DNA of 64,000 bases from an uncultured Roseburia sp. (GTDB taxonomy: Bacteria; Bacillota; Clostridia; Lachnospirales; Lachnospiraceae), in NCBI GenBank assembly GCA_900756925.1, contig CAAELX010000053.1, positions 1-64,000 of the forward strand, read 5' to 3'. Below the pieces are notes generated by a model. It worked only from the letters and a program-made list of their open reading frames with translations. It made no database searches and had not been told where the DNA came from. Shown in pieces: positions 1 to 8,477 of this stretch. Each line of letters opens with the position of its first letter. Within the stretch, counting starts at the first letter, position 1. The translations under genes were made by a program, and so were the position numbers.

Positions 1-280
1 AAAGAAAACAGGAATCTGAGAGGGAAGTATTTGGGAATATTCACAGCCTCCAATATTATATTCATGATATTCATGTTAATATTGTATTTTTTTCTTAGAC
101 ACCACTTTACAACTTTTTCATAAAACAATATCGTACAGGGCTTTCTGATGTATAATGAGTTTGCTCCAAAACATTACAAAGGAAAGTGACTCTGTACCAC
201 AAAATCCCTCAATACCTTTTACCACGCATGTTCCTATGCAAAAGTTGATGATTCCCACTTTATGAATATCACAGCTAATG

Positions 281-366
281 TTATGAAAATTTGGTGCGAT
301 CAAATAACACAGAGATCTGTCTGTATGCAGCAGGATAGTTACGAGCGAAGACAAATTGAAATATAG
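281..366 (+). pseudogene. degraded 3' end of an Fe-S flavoprotein gene
   Basis: Bases 301-365 match bases 8284-8348 inside the intact flavoprotein gene at 5633-8404 with only about 8 mismatches (my count by eye). In the matching frame the peptide runs through HRDLSVCSRIVTSEDKLKY, against HRDLPGCSRMVTSEDKLKY in the intact gene. A T-to-A change makes a TAA stop at 310-312 in that frame. Upstream of about 281 the similarity fades. I infer a decayed paralogue or duplication remnant of the C-terminal 4Fe-4S region. Bases 1-280 hold nothing else I can support. Confidence 0.7.
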
Positions 367-381
367 TTATCATCTAAATGA

Positions 382-422
382 GAAACCGTATCAATAAGAC
401 TATTGACACGGTTTCTTTTTTT
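382..422 (+). terminator. Rho-independent terminator
   Basis: A 15-bp stem with one G-U pair (arms 382-396 and 401-415) closes a 4-base loop and runs into a T tract ending at 422. It insulates the DUF3793 unit from upstream transcription. Confidence 0.8.
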
Positions 423-438
423 CAGTAAGATAGAACCA

Positions 439-460
439 TAAGTTAGACATAACTAACTTA
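439..460. promoter_or_regulatory. palindromic operator, copy 1 (GTTAG-N6-CTAAC)
   Basis: Perfect 8-bp arms (439-446 and 453-460) around a 6-bp spacer, 18 bp before the DUF3793 start codon. The same core occurs upstream of three other genes in the window (1117, 3743, 4699). It resembles the DtxR/IdeR/MntR type of metalloregulator box; which regulator binds is inference. Confidence 0.6.
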
Positions 461-478
461 AAGGAAAAGGAGAAAAAA

Positions 479-1102
479 GTGAGCCAGGAAGTATATGAGA
501 TGATCACAAGATTAGACCGGGAACGGATTGAGACACATCTGGTGGTACAGTGTGCACCGATGATTTCTGGAATTAAAATTTCTAATTTATTCAACGTGGA
601 AAAACGGCTGGCGTCCCAGTTAAAACAGGTGTTGGAACGCTCCGGTATCTCTTATTATCTGCTGCTTGAGAGCGAAGATAAAGTAACATTTCTCGTATAC
701 AGAGAGGATGAACTGAAAGCATATCTGATGCAGGATCGAGTCTGTCAGTCGATGAAAAATTTCGGGTACGAAAGTCTGGATCTGACAGAAGTGTTGAAGC
801 GTTTCCAGAAGCGTTACACAGAGTGCATGGAGCTGAAAGCAGAATTCCCACATGAGATGGGACTGCTGCTCGGCTATCCGGTGGAGGATGTGGAAGGCTT
901 CGTTGTGAACAGAGGACAGAATTATCTCTACTGCGGCTATTGGAAAGTATATGGTCACGTGGAGGAGAAGAAGGCTTTGTTCGAGAAATATGAGGAGGCG
1001 CGAAAGACGCTGGTACAGTTTCTTACAAAGGGGATGAACGTCTGTGAGATGGCTTCCATGTCATGGAAAAATGAAAGATTGCAGGCAGTGTGCACTGGTT
1101 AA
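479..1102 (+). CDS. DUF3793 family protein
   Basis: This is a 207-residue soluble protein with no signal peptide or membrane segment. It resembles the DUF3793 family of anaerobic Firmicutes, whose biochemical role is not established. Recognisable parts are the N-terminal HLVVQCAPMISGIK segment, the central HEMGLLLGYPVEDVEGF motif and the YCGYWKVY stretch. The start is GTG, preceded by AAAGGAAAAGGAG at good spacing; no ATG fits better. The gene stands directly after an operator palindrome and before a flavodoxin gene with its own copy. In this family such company is common, which suggests a role in metal- or flavodoxin-linked redox adaptation (inference). Family call firm, function open. Confidence 0.8.
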   Translation: MSQEVYEMITRLDRERIETHLVVQCAPMISGIKISNLFNVEKRLASQLKQVLERSGISYYLLLESEDKVTFLVYREDELKAYLMQDRVCQSMKNFGYESLDLTEVLKRFQKRYTECMELKAEFPHEMGLLLGYPVEDVEGFVVNRGQNYLYCGYWKVYGHVEEKKALFEKYEEARKTLVQFLTKGMNVCEMASMSWKNERLQAVCTG

Positions 1103-1116
1103 TTTTTTTGAAAATG

Positions 1117-1134
1117 GGTTAGAATATACTAACC
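1117..1134. promoter_or_regulatory. palindromic operator, copy 2
   Basis: Perfect palindrome of GGTTAG, a 6-bp AATATA spacer and CTAACC, about 150 bp upstream of the flavodoxin start and 15 bp after the DUF3793 stop. It has the same core as the sites at 439, 3743 and 4699. Confidence 0.6.
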
Positions 1135-1287
1135 ACAACTGACAGAGAATGACTGTAAAAGAAAGGCAGTAAAAAAGTGCCGGAGGGGAAATAACCGGGA
1201 TAACTTTGCGAAAGATTTTTGCAATGCAGAGGAATGGAAGAGACCGGTGGACAGAACTTCGTGCCGTAAATAAAGGAGGATAACAAA

Positions 1288-1719
1288 ATGGATAAAGTAA
1301 CAATCGTATATTGGTCACAGTCAGGAAACACAGAAAGCATGGCAAATGCAGTGGCAGAGGGTGTCACAGAAGCAGGCAAGGAAGCAGAGGTAGTGGAAGT
1401 GTCAAGTGCATCCTTAGATGACTTAAAAGCAGCCAAAGGCTTTGCATTAGGATGCCCGGCAATGGGCTGCGAAGTGTTGGAAGAGAGCGAGATGGAGCCG
1501 TTCGTATGTGATGTGGAAGGCTTTGCAGCAGGCAAAACGATCGCTTTATTTGGTTCCTACGGCTGGGGAGACGGACAGTGGATGCGCGACTGGGCAGACC
1601 GTATGAGCGCAGCAGGGGCTACGGTTGTAAACGGCGAAGGCGTGATCTGCAACGAAGCACCGGAAGATGACACGTTAGAGGCATGCAAAGATCTTGGAAA
1701 GCAGTTAGCGGCTTTATAA
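1288..1719 (+). CDS. flavodoxin (short chain)
   Basis: A 143-residue FMN-binding electron carrier of the cytoplasm that can stand in for ferredoxin when iron is scarce. The N-terminal phosphate-binding loop SQSGNTESMA follows the first beta strand TIVYW. The isoalloxazine-side loops appear as GCPAMGCEVLE and FGSYGWGDGQWM. Length and motifs are those of short-chain flavodoxins. The ATG follows AAAGGAGGA at ideal distance. A metal-type palindrome lies upstream at 1117, which fits induction under iron limitation, a known behaviour of flavodoxins. Bases 1720-1986 after it hold only a weak imperfect hairpin (1803-1845) without a T tract. Confidence 0.93.
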   Translation: MDKVTIVYWSQSGNTESMANAVAEGVTEAGKEAEVVEVSSASLDDLKAAKGFALGCPAMGCEVLEESEMEPFVCDVEGFAAGKTIALFGSYGWGDGQWMRDWADRMSAAGATVVNGEGVICNEAPEDDTLEACKDLGKQLAAL

Positions 1720-1986
1720 AGCAGCATTCTATTATGGGCAGTCGTAGTTGATGCCTGGGTAACTGTCCGGGAAGGAAACATTTTTAGAAAAACAGAAAAT
1801 GGCTGGCTGTGGAAATACAAAATAAAAAATGATTTCACAGCCAGCAAAAACGTAACAGAAACAAAACAGCATGAAACCATAAGAAACTATATAATCGAAA
1901 TCGTAAAAGAAATCAGGCAAAAAGAACAGTATCTGCATGTAAGCAGAACTGCCAGAAACGGATAGAAAAATCAGGAGGACAGAAAA

Positions 1987-2265
1987 ATGAGTGTAGTAAT
2001 TATCGGTGGTCATGACAGAATGGTCTGTCAGTATAAAAAAATCTGCAAGGAGCATAAGTGCAAAGCAAAGGTCTTCACCCAGATGCCAGCCAAATTAAGC
2101 AGCCAGATCGGCTCGCCGGATCTCATTATTTTATTCACAAACACCGTTTCCCACAAGATGGTGAAATGTGCCGTGACAGAGGCGGAACGCAGCAATGCGG
2201 AGGTGATCCGGTGCCATACGAGCAGCGGAAGTGCGCTGAATGAGATCTTAGAGAAGGTCTGCTAA
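1987..2265 (+). CDS. DUF2325 domain protein
   Basis: A 92-residue protein that is almost entirely one DUF2325 domain. The signature VVIIGGHDRMVCQYK is at the N terminus, followed by a Rossmann-like alternation ending in LIILFTNTVSHKMVKCA and a C-terminal helix. It has five cysteines. Standalone DUF2325 proteins are widespread in Clostridia and have no established reaction; they often lie beside metal transporter and redox genes, as here beside flavodoxin and an antiporter. The ATG follows AGGAGG at 1974-1979. Family assignment is confident; no function is claimed. Confidence 0.85.
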   Translation: MSVVIIGGHDRMVCQYKKICKEHKCKAKVFTQMPAKLSSQIGSPDLIILFTNTVSHKMVKCAVTEAERSNAEVIRCHTSSGSALNEILEKVC

Positions 2266-2292
2266 TATTGGAACTTTAGAAAATAGTTCATG

Positions 2293-2327
2293 ACAATAGA
2301 ATGCTCGCGAAGTGTGCATTCTATTGT
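2293..2327. repeat. short palindromic repeat, copy 1
   Basis: Perfect 12-bp arms (2293-2304 and 2316-2327) around an 11-base loop. A closely related palindrome with the same 11-bp arm ends and a GCGA-containing loop is at 63747-63781, inside a larger palindromic element. No T tract follows, so a plain terminator is less likely than a dispersed repeat. Confidence 0.6.
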
Positions 2328-2329
2328 AC

Positions 2330-2358
2330 TTGCCGAAAGAGACGGAATATGCTATCCT
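2330..2358 (+). promoter_or_regulatory. candidate promoter for the antiporter gene
   Basis: TTGCCG (2330-2335), a 17-bp spacer and TATCCT (2353-2358), immediately after the palindromic repeat. The hexamers match the sigma-70 consensus only in part. Confidence 0.35.
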
Positions 2359-2494
2359 GTGACAGGAAAGAAAAGGGAATGAAGTTCTCCCTGGGTAATA
2401 GATTTACTCGAACCGCTTAGGAAAGCTGATGACTTCTGCGATAAAAAGAACGCGGAAAGTGTCAGCTTTTTCTGCGTATAAAAGGAGGAAAAAG

Positions 2495-3673
2495 ATGTTA
2501 TGTAGTATTTCACTTATTCTGATTGCAGGCATGTTCATGGGATGGGCCTGCAAAAAAATCAAACTGCCGGCGCTGCTTGGAATGTTACTTACCGGGATGA
2601 TTCTTGGTCCTTATATGCTGAATCTGATCGATGAGAGCATATTGGGGATTTCTTCTGAACTTCGGAAAATAGCACTGATCATGATATTGACCAGGGCAGG
2701 GCTTGGACTGGATTTGTCAGAACTGAAAAAAATCGGAAGACCGGCAGTGCTGATGTGCTTTGTACCAGCAACTTTTGAGCTGGCAGGCATGCTTCTGCTC
2801 GCACCAAAACTCATGGGGTTAACAGTGCTGGAAGCCGCAGTCATGGGCTCCGTCCTTGCGGCCGTCTCCCCGGCAGTGGTGGTTCCAAGAATGGTAAAAC
2901 TGATGGAAGAGGGCTATGGGGTAAAAGAAGGAATCCCACAGCTGATTTTGGCAGGGGCATCAGTGGATGATGTGTATGTCATTGTTTTATTTTCCACTTT
3001 TGTTGGCGTGATGCAGGGGGAACAGGCTTCAGTTATGAGTTTTGTCAATATTCCGGTCTCGATTATCCTTGGAATTGCAATTGGACTTCTTCTCGGCTTT
3101 TTACTGGCCTGCTTTTTCAAAAAAGTACATATCCGGGATACTTCGAAAGTACTTATGATGATAAGTATTTCGTTTTTACTCGTGACAATCGAGGAGAAGC
3201 TTACGACAACCATCACATTTTCTGCACTGATCGCGGTTATGTTCCTCGGAATAGGACTCAGACAAAAACGTGGAGAAGTAGCAGCAAGGATTTCCTTAAA
3301 GTATGGAAAAATATGGGTCGCTGCAGAGGTGTTTTTGTTCGTGCTGGTTGGCGCAGCCGTGAATATCAGCTATCTTGGAAAAGTCGGCATAAATGCAGTT
3401 TTGGTCATTATCGGGGCACTTGTCTTTAGAATGCTCGGAGTCTTTGTCTGTCTGCTTGGGACAGATCTGAACGGAAAAGAGAGAATGTTCGCCATGCTGG
3501 CATACACACCGAAAGCAACCGTGCAGGCTGCCATTGGAGGAATTCCGCTTTCCATGGGGCTGCCATGCGGAGAAACAGTTCTTACGGTCGCAGTCCTTGC
3601 GATTGTCCTTACGGCTCCGCTCGGGGCATTTGCAATCGATAGAATGTACGGGAGGCTGCTGAAAAAGAGGTGA
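2495..3673 (+). CDS. cation:proton antiporter (CPA family)
   Basis: A membrane protein of 392 residues with about a dozen hydrophobic segments, predicted to exchange Na+ or K+ for H+. CPA-type features are visible: the early segment LPALLGMLLTGMILGPYML, ARAGLGLDLS-like sequence written here as TRAGLGLDLS, and the paired acidic residues in GASVDDVYVIVLFS, the ion-binding region. The start is placed at ATG 2495 because AAAGGAGG lies 6 bp upstream. An earlier in-frame ATG at 2429 would add a basic stretch with no ribosome site. It follows the DUF2325 gene, separated by a palindromic repeat. Which ion is carried cannot be read from sequence. Confidence 0.85.
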   Translation: MLCSISLILIAGMFMGWACKKIKLPALLGMLLTGMILGPYMLNLIDESILGISSELRKIALIMILTRAGLGLDLSELKKIGRPAVLMCFVPATFELAGMLLLAPKLMGLTVLEAAVMGSVLAAVSPAVVVPRMVKLMEEGYGVKEGIPQLILAGASVDDVYVIVLFSTFVGVMQGEQASVMSFVNIPVSIILGIAIGLLLGFLLACFFKKVHIRDTSKVLMMISISFLLVTIEEKLTTTITFSALIAVMFLGIGLRQKRGEVAARISLKYGKIWVAAEVFLFVLVGAAVNISYLGKVGINAVLVIIGALVFRMLGVFVCLLGTDLNGKERMFAMLAYTPKATVQAAIGGIPLSMGLPCGETVLTVAVLAIVLTAPLGAFAIDRMYGRLLKKR

Positions 3674-3742
3674 TGCAACAAATCCGGTTTTGAAAAAAGA
3701 TAGAACATTTCTTCCTTAATTGACAAATATATAGTTGAAGTC

Positions 3743-3768
3743 CAGTAGTTAGATTTGACTAACTACTG
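3743..3768. promoter_or_regulatory. palindromic operator, copy 3
   Basis: The longest copy: perfect 10-bp arms (3743-3752 and 3759-3768) with a 6-bp spacer, 67 bp upstream of the ZIP transporter start. It shares the TTAG-N6-CTAA core with the sites at 439, 1117 and 4699. Confidence 0.65.
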
Positions 3769-3835
3769 AAGTGCAGGTACCAAAAAGAAGACAGCGGCAT
3801 ACAATCACATTAAAGGAAAGAGAGGAAAAAGTCTT

Positions 3836-4618
3836 ATGGATCTATCCGTATGTTACGGAATCACAATTCCATTTTTAGGCACATCAGCAGGTGCCGCCTG
3901 CGTTTTCTTCATGAAAAAGAACATGGGCGAACAGCTCTCGCGTATCTTAACTGGATTCGCGGCGGGTGTGATGGTGGCGGCATCTGTCTGGAGTCTTCTG
4001 ATCCCGGCAATGGAACAGTCTGGCGGGAGGGGACGGCTCGCTTTTGTCCCGGCGGTAACCGGTTTCTGGGGAGGAATCGTGTTTCTGCTCCTGTTAGATC
4101 ATGTTATCCCGCATCTGCATCAGCACAGTAACAGGGTGGAAGGACCCAAAAGCAGATTGCAGCGCACCACCATGATGGTGCTGGCGGTGACACTGCATAA
4201 CATCCCGGAGGGAATGGCGGTTGGCGTTGTCTATGCTGGATACCTTGCCGGAAACAGAAACATTTCTGCGATGGCTGCGTTGGCATTGTCCCTTGGAATT
4301 GCGATTCAGAACTTCCCGGAGGGCGCGATTATCTCCATGCCACTTCGGGCGGAGGGCATGAAAAAAGGAAAGGCGTTCTGGGGAGGCGTGCTGTCCGGTA
4401 TCGTGGAACCGATCGGTGCGGTGCTTACGATCCTGGCGGCGGGTGTTGCGATCCCGGCACTGCCGTATCTGCTCAGCTTTGCGGCGGGTGCCATGCTCTA
4501 CGTCGTGGTGGAGGAGCTGATCCCGGAAATGTCGCAGGGGAAGCACTCGAACATCGGAACCGTCTTTTTTGCAGTTGGGTTCAGCGTCATGATGATGCTG
4601 GATGTGGCACTTGGATAA
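3836..4618 (+). CDS. ZIP family divalent metal transporter
   Basis: A 260-residue membrane protein with about eight transmembrane segments that moves Zn2+, Fe2+ or similar ions into the cytoplasm. The metal-binding centre of ZIP proteins is plain: TLHNIPEGMAVG in helix 4 and QNFPEGAIISMP in helix 5. The variable loop between helices 3 and 4 carries the histidine-rich HVIPHLHQHS. An acidic EELIPEM motif lies near the C-terminal end. ATG follows AAAGAGAGG. It sits alone between an operator palindrome and a terminator. The operator shared with flavodoxin and hypB suggests it is switched on by metal shortage (inference); substrate is undetermined. Confidence 0.92.
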   Translation: MDLSVCYGITIPFLGTSAGAACVFFMKKNMGEQLSRILTGFAAGVMVAASVWSLLIPAMEQSGGRGRLAFVPAVTGFWGGIVFLLLLDHVIPHLHQHSNRVEGPKSRLQRTTMMVLAVTLHNIPEGMAVGVVYAGYLAGNRNISAMAALALSLGIAIQNFPEGAIISMPLRAEGMKKGKAFWGGVLSGIVEPIGAVLTILAAGVAIPALPYLLSFAAGAMLYVVVEELIPEMSQGKHSNIGTVFFAVGFSVMMMLDVALG

Positions 4619-4628
4619 GACAACAGTG

Positions 4629-4672
4629 AAAAGCAAGATGAGAAAACGTATCAGTTTTCCGTCTTGCTTTTT
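4629..4672 (+). terminator. Rho-independent terminator after the ZIP gene
   Basis: Arms AAAAGCAAGA (4629-4638) and TCTTGCTTTT (4662-4671) with further pairing inside, ending in a T run, just after the transporter stop codon. Confidence 0.8.
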
Positions 4673-4698
4673 CTGGTTATTCGCTACAATTCAAAACA

Positions 4699-4714
4699 GT
4701 TAGTGAATGCTAAT
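4699..4714. promoter_or_regulatory. palindromic operator, copy 4 (imperfect)
   Basis: GTTAG, 6-bp spacer, CTAAT. It is weaker than the other three copies but has the same TTAG-N6-CTAA core and spacing, about 200 bp upstream of the hypB start. Confidence 0.45.
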
Positions 4715-4913
4715 CAAGTGTGAATCATTTAAGACTTCTGACCGGACTGACTGGTACAATGTAAGAAGATAAATCAGATTATTGGAAAGACGAAAGAGGA
4801 GGCACGTCATCTCTCGGATAGGAGGTGAAAAACAGATAAGATTCGTTGACGGAACTACGTTTACCCTGTATGCTGTAATTATAAGAATGCGAAAAGCAGG
4901 GGAGGTACAGTCG

Positions 4914-5585
4914 ATGAAGGACTATAAGGTGATTGAAGTGAAGCGAAGCATCTTCGAAGACAACAACGCAGATGCGGACAGGCTTCGCGCAGAACTGAAG
5001 GAAGAGGGGACATTTTTACTGAATCTGATGTCTTCGCCGGGGGCAGGCAAGACGACAACCTTAAAACGCACGATCGCCATGTTGAAGGACGAGCTGAAGA
5101 TCGGTGTGATGGAGGCAGACATTGATTCGGATGTGGATGCACAGGCAATCAGTGAGACCGGCGTGCGGGCAATCCAGATCCATACCGGGGGAATGTGTCA
5201 TCTGGATGCCGATATGACCAGACAGGGAATACGTGAATTTGGCACGAAAGATCTTGATTTTGTTGTGCTTGAGAATGTCGGAAATCTTGTCTGTCCGGCA
5301 GAGTTCGATACCGGAAGTACGAAGAATGCGATGATTCTTTCGGTTCCGGAAGGGGACGATAAGCCATTAAAATATCCGCTGATGTTCTCTATTAGTGATG
5401 TGGTACTGATCAATAAATGTGACACATTGAGTGTTTTTGATGATTTTGATCAAACAGCGGTAAAAGAACGCATTTTAAAACTGAATCCAGATGCGGAGAT
5501 TTTCTTTGTGTCTGCTAAGACAGGCGAGGGATTTGAAGACTGGGTGGACTGGATCCGCCGGGAAGTGAAAGCTTACGGGGTATAG
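4914..5585 (+). CDS. hypB: HypB, nickel-insertion GTPase
   Basis: A 223-residue cytoplasmic GTPase that, with HypA, delivers Ni2+ to nickel enzymes, classically [NiFe] hydrogenase. The P-loop SSPGAGKTT follows LLNLM; EADIDSDVDA is the switch region; the nucleotide-bridging metal site is GGMCHLDADM with conserved Cys-His; the guanine-specificity motif is LINKCD. There is no N-terminal histidine-rich nickel store. Start chosen at ATG 4914, 8 bp after GGGGAGG; an upstream in-frame ATG at 4782 would add 44 implausible residues. It is the first gene of a hypB-flavoprotein-hypA cluster. No hydrogenase large subunit or HypCDEF is in the window, so its client is unknown. Confidence 0.93.
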   Translation: MKDYKVIEVKRSIFEDNNADADRLRAELKEEGTFLLNLMSSPGAGKTTTLKRTIAMLKDELKIGVMEADIDSDVDAQAISETGVRAIQIHTGGMCHLDADMTRQGIREFGTKDLDFVVLENVGNLVCPAEFDTGSTKNAMILSVPEGDDKPLKYPLMFSISDVVLINKCDTLSVFDDFDQTAVKERILKLNPDAEIFFVSAKTGEGFEDWVDWIRREVKAYGV

Positions 5586-5632
5586 GAAAGACACCAATTG
5601 AAAAATAATCGTTATGGAGAGGGAGAAGAATT

Positions 5633-8404
5633 ATGGCAGATCCATTGGGTAACTACATACCGGAATTTATCGAAAAAGAGACAGAACGGGAATCTATCGT
5701 AAAGCTTGCAAAGATGGTCACAGACCGTATCCCGCAGAAGCTCGGCATGAAAAAAATCACCAAGTATGATCCGGAGTACTGGGGACTTGCGGCGATGTGC
5801 ACGGATGAGATGGCAGAGATCGCATTAAAAATGGGAGTTCGCAAACCGAAAACCTTAGATGAGATGGTAAAGCTGACCGGCATGGAAAGAGAGCACCTCG
5901 AAGCAGTGTTACAGCAGATGGCAGTCAACGGTGTCATTGAGTACAACTGGGAGAATGCGGCACATGAAAAGCAGTATGTGCTGCCGATGTTTGTTCCGGG
6001 AAGTGCGGAATTTGGTAATATGAATCTTCAGATGTTAGAGGAACATCCGGAGGTCGGACGTTTCTTTGAACGCATGAGCCGTCTGCCGTTAGAGAAAGTA
6101 ACACCGATGGTACCGGAGGGCGGTGCAGGAATCGGAATGCATGTGATTCCGGTAGAAAAGGCAATTTCCATGGAAAATCAGTCTGTTTCCGTGGAACATA
6201 TCTCACACTGGCTGGACAAATATGAAGGAAAATACGCGGCAAGTCCATGTTCCTGCCGCCGCTCCCGCCAGACTTATGAGGAGGGCTGTGCCGATGATCC
6301 GGAGAGCTGGTGTATCGCAGTTGGTGATATGGCAGACTATGTGGTAGAGACGAACAAAGGTGGGCGGTATATCACAAAAGAGGAAGCGCTTGAGATCTTA
6401 AAAAAAGCGGAGGAGAACGGATTTGTACATCAGATCACAAATATTGACGGTGAGGATAAGATTTTTGCAATCTGTAACTGTAATGTGAATGTCTGTTATG
6501 CGCTGCGCACATCACAGCTTTTTAATACACCGAACATGTCGCGTTCTGCCTATGTCGCAAAGGTTGAGACAAAAGACTGTGTTGCCTGCGGACGCTGTGT
6601 GGAGTACTGCCCAGCTGGTGCGGTAAAACTTGGACAGAAACTCTGCAGAAAAGATGGTTCACAGGTACAGTATCCTAAACATGTCCTTCCATCTGAGAAA
6701 AAGTGGGGACCGGAAATGTGGGATGAGGATTACCGCGACAGGAACAGGATCAACTGCTACGATACGGGTACTGCTCCGTGCAAGACAGCCTGTCCGGCGC
6801 ACATTGCAGTGCAGGGATATCTGAAAATGGCGGCACAGGGCAGATATGAGGAGGCACTTGCGCTGATCAAAAAGAATAATCCGCTTCCGGCAGTATGTGG
6901 CCACATCTGTAACCGCCGTTGTGAGGATGCATGTACCAGAGGAAGCATTGACAAAGCAATCGCGATCGACGAAGTCAAGAAATTCATTGCAGCACTGGAT
7001 CTGAAAGCGGAGACACGTTATATCCCGAAGAAAGTAGTACCTTCTGTCAAAGGATATTTTGAAGAAAAAATTGCAATTATCGGTGGCGGCCCTGCCGGAT
7101 TATCCTGTGCGTTTTATCTTGCGGAAAAAGGATATAAACCGACGATTTTTGAAAAAAATGAGCGCGCCGGTGGAATGCTAGTCTATGGTATCCCATCTTT
7201 CAAGCTGGAAAAGGATGTTGTACAGGCTGAGATCGATGTGATAAAAGAAATGGGTGTCGAGATCCGAACAGGCGTAGAAGTCGGAAAAGACATTACGTTA
7301 GACGAGCTTCGTGCACAGGGATATAAAGCATTTTACATCGCAATCGGATGCCAGGGAGGAAGGCTTCCGGGGATTTTGAATGATACTGCAAAGGGGTGTG
7401 CGACAGCGGTTGATCTGCTCCGTGAAGTGAATGAAAATGAGAAGTATGACATCAAAGGAGATGTCGTTGTGATCGGTGGAGGAAATGTTGCAATTGACGT
7501 TGCAAGAGATTCCATGCGGTGTGCAAAGGAAGGAACCAGAGTGAATATGTTCTGTCTGGAGACAAGAGAGACAATGCCGGCATCCGTGGAAGAGATAGAA
7601 GAGGCAGAAGAGGAAGGAATCATTGTAAATCCTGGCTGGGGACCGAAAGAAGTTCTTGTGGATGAAAATGGCGAAGTATGTGGAATTGTGCTGAAAAAAT
7701 GTGTTTCGGTAAAAGATGCGGACGGAAGATTCCATCCGCAGTATGATGAGAATGAAGTCATGACGGTCGAATGTAAGCATGTCTTCTTCTCTGTAGGTCA
7801 GTCGATCATCTGGGGCAATTTGCTTGCAGGAAGTAAGGTCGAACTAGGACGTGGAAATGGTGCTGTTGCGGATGCCCTTACTTATCAGACAGCAGAACCA
7901 GATATTTTTGTTGGTGGGGACGTCTATACAGGACCAAAATTTGCAATTGATGCGATTGCCGCCGGAAAAGAGGGTGCGATTTCTATCCATCGTTTTGTAC
8001 AGCCACACTCGAGTCTTACGATCGGACGTAACCGGAATGATTTTATTTCACTGGATAAGGAGGATATCCGGGTAGAAAGTTATGACAATTCCAGCCGTCA
8101 GATGCCGGGGCAGAATGACAGGATCGATAAAAAGCATTCTTTCCGGGATGCAAAGCTTGCATTCACCGAAGAGCAGGTAAAAGCAGAGACCGCACGCTGC
8201 CTTGGTTGTGGAGCATCTGTAGTGGATCCAAACAAGTGTATCGGCTGTGGTATCTGTACAACGAAATGTGAATTTGATGCGATCAAATTACACAGAGATC
8301 TGCCTGGATGCAGCAGGATGGTTACAAGTGAAGACAAACTGAAATACATCCTTCCGAACGGCGCAAAGCAGGCAATCAAAATTAAATTCAGCAGGAAAAA
8401 ATAA
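5633..8404 (+). CDS. multi-domain Fe-S flavoprotein oxidoreductase (GltD-like)
   Basis: A 923-residue cytoplasmic protein with many Fe-S motifs. Residues 1-200 form a helical domain of a type found in such proteins, followed by CSCRRSR and CNCNVNVC cysteine groups (about 205 and 280). A ferredoxin motif CVACGRCVEYCPAG lies near 315. A GltD-type N-terminal cluster domain follows (CKTACPAH near 382, CGHICNRRCEDAC near 420). The FAD domain starts with GGGPAGLSCAFYLAEKG near 483, and the NAD(P)H domain has GGGNVAIDVARDS near 614. CLGCG and CIGCGICTTKC close the protein. It resembles glutamate synthase small subunits and NADPH-dependent electron-bifurcating relatives. Lying between hypB and hypA, it may supply electrons to, or be, the partner of a nickel-linked system (inference). 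Confidence 0.85.
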   Translation: MADPLGNYIPEFIEKETERESIVKLAKMVTDRIPQKLGMKKITKYDPEYWGLAAMCTDEMAEIALKMGVRKPKTLDEMVKLTGMEREHLEAVLQQMAVNGVIEYNWENAAHEKQYVLPMFVPGSAEFGNMNLQMLEEHPEVGRFFERMSRLPLEKVTPMVPEGGAGIGMHVIPVEKAISMENQSVSVEHISHWLDKYEGKYAASPCSCRRSRQTYEEGCADDPESWCIAVGDMADYVVETNKGGRYITKEEALEILKKAEENGFVHQITNIDGEDKIFAICNCNVNVCYALRTSQLFNTPNMSRSAYVAKVETKDCVACGRCVEYCPAGAVKLGQKLCRKDGSQVQYPKHVLPSEKKWGPEMWDEDYRDRNRINCYDTGTAPCKTACPAHIAVQGYLKMAAQGRYEEALALIKKNNPLPAVCGHICNRRCEDACTRGSIDKAIAIDEVKKFIAALDLKAETRYIPKKVVPSVKGYFEEKIAIIGGGPAGLSCAFYLAEKGYKPTIFEKNERAGGMLVYGIPSFKLEKDVVQAEIDVIKEMGVEIRTGVEVGKDITLDELRAQGYKAFYIAIGCQGGRLPGILNDTAKGCATAVDLLREVNENEKYDIKGDVVVIGGGNVAIDVARDSMRCAKEGTRVNMFCLETRETMPASVEEIEEAEEEGIIVNPGWGPKEVLVDENGEVCGIVLKKCVSVKDADGRFHPQYDENEVMTVECKHVFFSVGQSIIWGNLLAGSKVELGRGNGAVADALTYQTAEPDIFVGGDVYTGPKFAIDAIAAGKEGAISIHRFVQPHSSLTIGRNRNDFISLDKEDIRVESYDNSSRQMPGQNDRIDKKHSFRDAKLAFTEEQVKAETARCLGCGASVVDPNKCIGCGICTTKCEFDAIKLHRDLPGCSRMVTSEDKLKYILPNGAKQAIKIKFSRKK

Positions 8405-8477
8405 CGACACTACAGGTGTAAACAAAAGTGATACATTTTAGAAATTCGAAAAAAATGAGACAGGAAGAAGAGATATC

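Noticed and set aside
1803..1845. Hairpin between the flavodoxin and DUF2325 genes
   Set aside because: Imperfect stem with a long AT-rich loop and no T tract; not enough to call a terminator or regulatory RNA.
4094..4636. 180-residue open frame on the minus strand
   Set aside because: It lies entirely against the ZIP transporter gene, is rich in His and Arg as antisense frames are, and has no ribosome site.
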